This document shows, piece by piece, positions 37,206 through 42,500 of a stretch of DNA of 42,500 nucleotides (its first letter is position 1; every line of letters starts with the position of its first letter). This DNA is from Anaeromyces robustus (lineage: Eukaryota > Neocallimastigomycota > Neocallimastigomycetes > Neocallimastigales > Neocallimastigaceae). The DNA lies in assembly GCA_002104895.1 (NCBI GenBank), contig MCFG01000481.1, positions 1 through 42,500 of the forward strand, given 5' to 3'. Below the pieces are notes generated by a model. The model had not been told where the DNA came from, made no database searches, and was given only the letters and a program-made list of their open reading frames with translations. The position numbers and the translations under genes are program-made.

Positions 37206-37375
37206 TTACTTATTATTATAATTATTATTTATTTATTTTTAATTATAAAAATTATTCTGACTAGAAAATTTTAATAATAAAAAACTATTACTTTTATAAT
37301 TAAATAATTATTTTATTAATATTTGATAATAATCAAATTAAAGATAAAAATAATAATCTTCTTACTTATTTTCAG

Positions 37376-37445
37376 AATAAAAAAATTATAATACCATTTT
37401 ATAATCTTATTTTTAAAATAAAAAAATTATAATACCATTTTATAA
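37376..37445. repeat. 29-bp perfect direct repeat
   Basis: Two identical 29-bp copies (37376-37404 and 37417-37445) containing ATTATAATACCATTTTATAA are separated by 12 bases. This is a simple local duplication; function unknown. Confidence 0.75.
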
Positions 37446-38177
37446 AAGAAAGAAAAATGATTCTCCTTTTTTATAAAATGATTATTTAATAATAAAATAT
37501 TTATTATCAATTAATAATAAAATTATATTATTTATTTAATAAGTTAATCTAAATATTTTTTTTATCTAATAATTATAATTCATTACTCTAAATATTATAT
37601 TTTATTATTATCATTTTTGTTATTTATTATTTATTATTTATTTTCTATTCTAATTATTATCTCTGTTATTTTAAAAATTTAAATATTATTTTTAATTTTA
37701 CTTTTAAAAATTTTATATTTGTTTTAAAATCCATTAATAGTATAAGTAATAAATTGTTGACAATTTTATTACCATGTTTTTCATATTTTTATTGTAAATT
37801 TGATGGAATTAATATATTAATATTTCCTTTTTTGTACTTTTAAAGTTACAAATCTAAAATATATTATAATCTGAATAAACTTTAAATTTTAACATATCTT
37901 TTTTTTAATTTATATTTAAAAAAAAAAAAAACACAAAAAAAAAAAAAAAAAAACTTTTTATATGTTATTATTAATCTAATATTATATGTAAATATTATTA
38001 ATAAGTAATATTTAACTTTTTCAATATTAAAAATTTTTAAAATATTTTAATCTATGAAAATAATATTAAAAAAAAAATTTATATAATAAATAAAACTTTA
38101 AGATTTTATTTTAACTAAAAATATTTTTTCTTGATTGTTTTCATTTTACTTTTAATAATAATATATATTTTTTATTT

Positions 38178-38208
<31 letters not shown>

Positions 38209-38371
38209 TTATAATTAAAAAATAATAATAAAAAATAAAAAAAAAAACTATATAATTAATTTTTTTTTAAATAAATAATACGTTATATTTTATTACTATT
38301 ACTATTATTATTATTATTATTATTATTTTTTAAAAATATGAAATGAAAAAAAAAAAAAAGAATTAAATTTT

Positions 38372-41300
38372 CTAACTGTAAATCTTTGAACATTTTGCAT
38401 TAATAGCATTACATTCAGTAACTAATGAATCTGTATATGGCTTAGACCAGCAAGCCCCAAGTTCAGCATAACATTTTTCTGCCATTCTACTCTTACAATC
38501 CCAATCATTCTTTTCACAACTGTAATAATCATCATCAGATGGATTTGTGGTTGGTTCAGATGAGATTGTAGTAGTAGTGGTTTTTGTAATAGTTTTAGTT
38601 GTTGTTGTTGGAACTGTTTTAGTAGAATTTGGTATGGTTTTACTAGTAACTGGAATAGTTTTACTAGTTTTTGGAATAGTTTTACTAGTTTGTGGAATAG
38701 TTTTACTAGTTTGTGGAATAGTTTTACTAGTTTGTGGAATAGTTTTACTAGTTTGTGGAATAGTTTTACTAGTTTGTGGAATAGTTTTACTAGTATTTGG
38801 AATAGTTTTACTAGTATTTGGAACAGTTTTACTAGTATTTGGAACAGTTTTACTACTAACTGGAGTAGTTATAGTGATATCTTCAATAGTTGTAGTAGTG
38901 CTAGTTGGTGGAGCCTTAGATGTAATTGGTGTTAATGGTGTTGTTTTAGCTGTAGTAACTGGAATAGTCTTTGGTGGGGCTTTTGTAGTTGTATCAGTTG
39001 ATGGTGGAGCTTTAGTACTGATGGTAGTAGTAGTAGTACTTGGTGGAGTTTTAGAAGCAATTGGGGAAGATGGAGCAGTCTTAGCAGTAGTAGTTGGAAT
39101 AGTCTTTGGTGGAGCTTTAGTGGTAGTATCAGTAGCTGGTGGTGCTTTAGTACTTGCAGTAGTAGTTGGTGGAGCCTTGGTAGTAGTAGATGGTGGTGGA
39201 GCTTTAGTATTCTTTGTTTTAGTTTCAGTTTCAACTTCAGTTGTTTTATTATCACCAGCAGTAGTACTTGGTGGAGCCTTAGAAGCAATTGGAGTTGATG
39301 GAGCAGTTTTAGCAGTAGTAACTGGAATAGTCTTTGGTGGAGCTTTAGTGGTAGTATCAGTAGCTGGTGGTGCTTTAGTACTGGCAGAAGTGGTAGGTGG
39401 AGCCTTGGTAGTAGTAGATGGTGGTGGAGCTTTAGTACTCTTAGTTTTAGTTTCAGTTTCAATAATAGTTGTTTCATTACCAGGACTTTCAGTACTTGGT
39501 GGAGCCTTAGTAGTAGTAGATGGTGGTGGAGCTTTAGTACTCTTTGTTTTAGTTTCAGTTTCAACTTCAGTTGTTTTATTATCATCAGCAGTACTTGGTG
39601 GAGCCTTTGAAGCAATTGGAGTTGATGGAGCAGTTTTAGCAGTAGTAACTGGAATAGTCTTTGGTGGAGCTTTAGTAGTAGTATCAGTAGCTGGTGGAGC
39701 TTTAGTACTGGCAGTAGTGGTAGTAGTAATAGTACCTGGTGGTGGAGCCTTAGTAGTAGTAGATGGTGGTGGAGCTTTAGTATTCTTTGTTTTAGTTTCA
39801 GTTTCAACTTCAGTTGTTTTATTATCACCAGCAGTAGTACTTGGTGGAGCCTTTGAAGCAATTGGTGTAGATGGAGCAGTTTTAGCAGTAGTAATTGGAA
39901 TAGTCTTTGGTGGAGCTTTAGTAGTAGTATCAGTAGCTGGTGGAGCTTTAGTACTGGCAGAAGTGGTAGGTGGAGCCTTGGTTGTAGTAGATGGTGGTGG
40001 AGCTTTAGTACTCTTAGTTAAAGTTTCAGTTTCAGTTTCAATAATTGTTGTTTCATTACTAACACCTCCAGTATTTGGTGGAGCTTTAGTAGTAATAGTT
40101 GGTGGTGGGGCTTTAGTACTCTTTGATTCATTTTTAACTTCAGTGGTTTTATTATCATCAGCAGTACTTGGTGGAGCCTTAGAAGCAATTGGAGTTGATG
40201 GAGCAGTTTTAGCAGTAGTAACTGGAATAGTCTTTGGTGGAGCTTTAGTAGTAGTATCAGTAGCTGGTGGAGCTTTAGTACTGGCAGAAGTGTTAGGTGG
40301 AGCCTTGGTAGTAATAGCTGGTGGTGGATTTTTAGTAGTAGTTAATTTATTTTCTTCTTCAACAGCATTATTAATTGGTGCTTCTTCATTACTAGAATTA
40401 TCAATTAAATATTTTGTATTTGGATCTAAATTTAAATTGGTTTCACTATTATCATCAGTTGTATTAACTTGACTTTTAGCTGACCAACCATAAAGTTTAT
40501 TAATTTCATTAACAAGTTCATTAGCAGCTTCACTATGAGATTTTGGAGCTGGATGCCAATCAATACCTTTACCATTCTTTTCAGTATTTTGTACATTAAA
40601 TTTAAAGGCATTAACTTTAGTATCACCAGTTTTAGTTTTATAATTTGAAACGGCTTTTTCAATTTGTGGATAAAGATCTTGTCCCATAATACCAAGAGTA
40701 CAAAGAATTTCAGCTTTTGGATGAGTAGATCTAATGGTAGAAATAAAGTTTTCATATTCTTCAGTGAAAGCTTCAGCTTCAGATGCCTTTTTATCAGCAC
40801 TATTAATACTATTCATATATGAATTATCATTAGTACCAAGATTAATTACAACAAGATCTGGTTCAAAAGCTTTAGGATCCCATTTAACGTCTTTTAATTG
40901 TGTAATACTACTATCATTTTCAAATTGACTCCAATAGGAAAAACCAAGTTTATCATAAATTGGTGGAATTGTAGAATCTTTACTTCTTTCACCATTAGTA
41001 GAATAACCAGATATAATACCAAAACCACTAAATGAAAACATACTATAATCAGCATTTAAACTTTGAGCTGCTATATAAGCATAAGTTTTAGAACCATCTT
41101 CTGTTTTAGTAGAGAAAGTACCTTCAGTACCATCTACACCATAACCACAAGTAATGGAATCACCAACAAATTCAATTTTTTTATTACCAGCAGCTGTTGG
41201 TTCAATTTTATTAGAATCAGCTTCAATTTCGGTAAGACGAATAGAACCATTAGCACATTCAGAAAGTTTAATTAAACGAACTATATGACGACCATTAGAA

Positions 41301-42112
41301 TTAAATGTAACAGTAAATTTAGAAGTTTTATCTTTAATAAGGACATCACTATCAAGTTTACCATCAGCATAAATTGCAATACGTGCTGGATTTTCACTAC
41401 TATAAGCACCATTATCAGCTGCAACAGTAATAGTTGTAGTTGTACCAGTAAAAGCATATTCAATACCAGCATCAGTAAGACCAAACCAAAGATAACTATT
41501 ATTAGCATCATTTATAGCTCTACCAAAAACTTTTACATTATCTCTAGTAACTTTAAAAGAATTTACACCAGCAGAAGAATTAGTTGATGGAGAATTTTCT
41601 GAAATTGTATTGGTTGATGGAGGATTCTTTGGTACAGAATTGGTTGTTGGAAGACTTTGTGGTGTAGTATTTGGAGCTTGTGAGATTGAAGTAACAGCTG
41701 GAGGATTCTTTGGTACTGAGTTAATTGTAGAATCTTGAGGAGTTGAAGTAACAGCTGGAGGATTCTTTGGTACAGAATTAGCTGGTGGATTTTGAGGAGT
41801 TGAAATAGTTGGTGTTACTACGTTAGCTGTTGTAATAACTTGTTGAGTAGGTTGTGGTTGTTGTGGTTGTTGTGGTTCACCTTCATAAGTCCAAATTTCA
41901 TCACAAAGTTTATTTAAATCACTACATTTACTATAATCACCAGTATTGGAACCCCAACATTCATTAGCTTTTTGATAACAAATTGTAGCATATTCTTTTT
42001 TACATTCATAATCATCTGATTTACAAACAAGATAAGGATTATTTGCTCTTTTTACGATTGAAAGTGCATTTACTGCACTTAAAGTTGTTAATAAAATAAA
42101 ATTAAATTTCAT
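38372..42112 (-). CDS. Large CE2-type esterase with six-Cys modules at both ends and a Thr/Pro repeat linker
   Basis: 1246 residues, single exon. Signal peptide about 1-16, then a Kex2-like KR at 21-22 before ANNPYLVC. First Cys module: cysteines 30, 37, 45, 52, 63 and 70 (6-7-6-10-6). Linker about 76-180 with SVPKNPPAVTS repeats. CE2 core about 183-545: beta-sandwich, then GDSITCGYG (Ser319), FSGFGIISG, GTNDNSY from Gly426 and DWHPAPKSH with His520, where sisters read HPNALSQ. From about 575 to 1160 runs a Thr/Lys/Ala/Pro linker with long repeats (TKAPPPSTTTKAPP, TTKAPPKTIPVTTAKTAP, KTTEVETETKTK) and about a dozen SKTIPQT-type heptads, expected to be heavily O-glycosylated. The last 51 residues are a second Cys module (first Cys 1199; spacing 6-7-6-12-6). 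Cores like this deacetylate hemicellulose; the two modules could anchor the enzyme to a partner or surface, which is inference. Confidence 0.85.
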   Translation of the reverse strand: MKFNFILLTTLSAVNALSIVKRANNPYLVCKSDDYECKKEYATICYQKANECWGSNTGDYSKCSDLNKLCDEIWTYEGEPQQPQQPQPTQQVITTANVVTPTISTPQNPPANSVPKNPPAVTSTPQDSTINSVPKNPPAVTSISQAPNTTPQSLPTTNSVPKNPPSTNTISENSPSTNSSAGVNSFKVTRDNVKVFGRAINDANNSYLWFGLTDAGIEYAFTGTTTTITVAADNGAYSSENPARIAIYADGKLDSDVLIKDKTSKFTVTFNSNGRHIVRLIKLSECANGSIRLTEIEADSNKIEPTAAGNKKIEFVGDSITCGYGVDGTEGTFSTKTEDGSKTYAYIAAQSLNADYSMFSFSGFGIISGYSTNGERSKDSTIPPIYDKLGFSYWSQFENDSSITQLKDVKWDPKAFEPDLVVINLGTNDNSYMNSINSADKKASEAEAFTEEYENFISTIRSTHPKAEILCTLGIMGQDLYPQIEKAVSNYKTKTGDTKVNAFKFNVQNTEKNGKGIDWHPAPKSHSEAANELVNEINKLYGWSAKSQVNTTDDNSETNLNLDPNTKYLIDNSSNEEAPINNAVEEENKLTTTKNPPPAITTKAPPNTSASTKAPPATDTTTKAPPKTIPVTTAKTAPSTPIASKAPPSTADDNKTTEVKNESKSTKAPPPTITTKAPPNTGGVSNETTIIETETETLTKSTKAPPPSTTTKAPPTTSASTKAPPATDTTTKAPPKTIPITTAKTAPSTPIASKAPPSTTAGDNKTTEVETETKTKNTKAPPPSTTTKAPPPGTITTTTTASTKAPPATDTTTKAPPKTIPVTTAKTAPSTPIASKAPPSTADDNKTTEVETETKTKSTKAPPPSTTTKAPPSTESPGNETTIIETETKTKSTKAPPPSTTTKAPPTTSASTKAPPATDTTTKAPPKTIPVTTAKTAPSTPIASKAPPSTTAGDNKTTEVETETKTKNTKAPPPSTTTKAPPTTTASTKAPPATDTTTKAPPKTIPTTTAKTAPSSPIASKTPPSTTTTTISTKAPPSTDTTTKAPPKTIPVTTAKTTPLTPITSKAPPTSTTTTIEDITITTPVSSKTVPNTSKTVPNTSKTIPNTSKTIPQTSKTIPQTSKTIPQTSKTIPQTSKTIPQTSKTIPKTSKTIPVTSKTIPNSTKTVPTTTTKTITKTTTTTISSEPTTNPSDDDYYSCEKNDWDCKSRMAEKCYAELGACWSKPYTDSLVTECNAINAKCSKIYS
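38540..38875 (-). repeat. 21-bp tandem repeat coding SKT[IV]P-x-T heptads
   Basis: About a dozen 21-bp units with the plus-strand core GGAATAGTTTTACTAGTTTGT code the heptad S-K-T-I/V-P-x-T. Central copies are nearly identical, edge copies diverge, as expected for unequal exchange. It lies just before the C-terminal Cys module. Confidence 0.88.
38900..40330 (-). repeat. Long KAPP/TKAPP repeat array
   Basis: Five imperfect copies of a unit of roughly 80-110 residues, each with TKAPPPSTTTKAPP, STKAPPATDTTTKAPPKTIP, TTAKTAPSTPIASKAPPST and a short acidic KTTEVETETKTK stretch. Deletions inside some copies show expansion and contraction. The complementary plus-strand frame of 641 codons is an antisense shadow of this repeat. 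Confidence 0.88.
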
Positions 42113-42500
42113 CTAATTATTGAATAAAAAATAGTTGTAATTATAATTTATGTTTTTCAAATTTATAACAATAATTATTAAATTTTAGTATATATAAATA
42201 AAATTATATAAAATTAAAATATAAATTTTAAAAATTAATTATTAAATGAAATATTTTAAATTTATAATTTTTCAATTAATATTAATATATATATAATTAA
42301 AAAGTTATATTTAAAATTTAATTTTCAAAATGAAATTTTGAAATTTATATTTTTTTAATTAAAATTAATATTTAAATATATTTTATATATAATAATTTAC
42401 CTTGAATTGTTTTAATTAATTTAATTGTACATGTATTGTTTTGTTGTTTTTTTTTTTTTCTTTAATAAAAATTTATATATAAACTTTTTTTTATTATTCT
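42113..42500. other. 5' flank of the large CE2 gene
   Basis: A+T-rich sequence upstream of the start at 42112, ending at the window edge. No clear promoter element or gene could be seen. Confidence 0.5.

Larger units (their letters stand above)
36673..38371. other. Intergenic between the last two CE2 genes
   Basis: Holds ATTGGATAAA at 37087-37096 and AGCCAATAAA near 37187, about 415 and 515 bases upstream of the CE2 start at 36672, a 29-bp direct repeat at 37376-37445, poly-A near 37918-37952 and TTTA/TTA arrays near 38170-38325. No gene was recognised. Confidence 0.6.

Noticed and set aside
38630-38860. CRISPR-like array of regular 21-bp repeats
   Set aside because: The units are contiguous with no spacers and code an in-frame heptad within a real gene in a eukaryotic context.
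38547-40472. A 641-codon plus-strand frame rich in Val/Gly (GGALVVV repeats)
   Set aside because: It is the exact antisense of the Thr/Pro/Ala/Lys repeat linker of the large CE2 gene; repeat codons without stops in the complement create it. It has no domain, signal or splice logic of its own.

Overview
The window is a piece of nuclear genome from a eukaryote, most likely an anaerobic gut fungus (Neocallimastigomycota). This placement is inference from four things seen here. Non-coding DNA is extremely A+T-rich and full of (AAT)n, (AAAT)n and poly-A/T runs. Several genes are split by short GTA...TAG/AAG introns. There is a fungal-type tandem-PH CAF120/SKG3 protein. There is a lineage-style expansion of secreted CE2-type acetyl esterases with threonine/proline linkers. 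I saw no rRNA, tRNA, CRISPR array or transposon.

Layout. (1) 1-1745, minus: 5' part of a choline-transporter-like (SLC44/CTL) gene in five exons, running off the left edge. (2) 3059-4956, minus: a six-exon REEP/HVA22/Yop1 (TB2/DP1) ER-shaping gene with an Asn-rich tail. (3) 8127-14464, plus: a ~1945-residue CAF120/SKG3-like tandem-PH protein in three coding exons, with very long Asp/Glu, Ser-Lys and Ser-Glu tracts; its start codon appears to be split by an intron. (4) 16919-23184, plus: three head-to-tail genes for secreted alpha/beta-hydrolases. The middle one encodes two complete hydrolase domains joined by splicing. (5) 23958-24353, plus: a small intronless gene of unknown, possibly bacterial, origin. 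(6) 24941-42112, minus: five CE2-type SGNH esterase genes. Four have a signal peptide. One has lost its secretion signal and most of its N-terminal Cys module. A fragment of a sixth copy lies inverted at 26758. A decayed ankyrin-repeat gene lies at 34128-34540.

How the genes fit together. Regions 4 and 6 look like a locus for secreted de-esterification of plant polysaccharide, built by repeated local duplication. The CE2 proteins share a beta-sandwich plus SGNH core but differ in accessory parts. Three carry an N-terminal six-cysteine module (C-x6-C-x7-C-x6-C-x10-C-x6-C). The 1246-residue member carries it at both ends, with a long Thr/Pro repeat linker between core and C-terminal module. The module does not match the CBM10-like dockerin known from gut fungi and is the best candidate here for something undescribed. 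The second candidate is the two-domain hydrolase, where a stop codon and a splice donor overlap, so that splicing or retention of one intron would decide between a one-domain and a two-domain enzyme.

Exon boundaries were found by reading frames, GT/AG sites and family conservation by eye; none was checked against RNA or databases.
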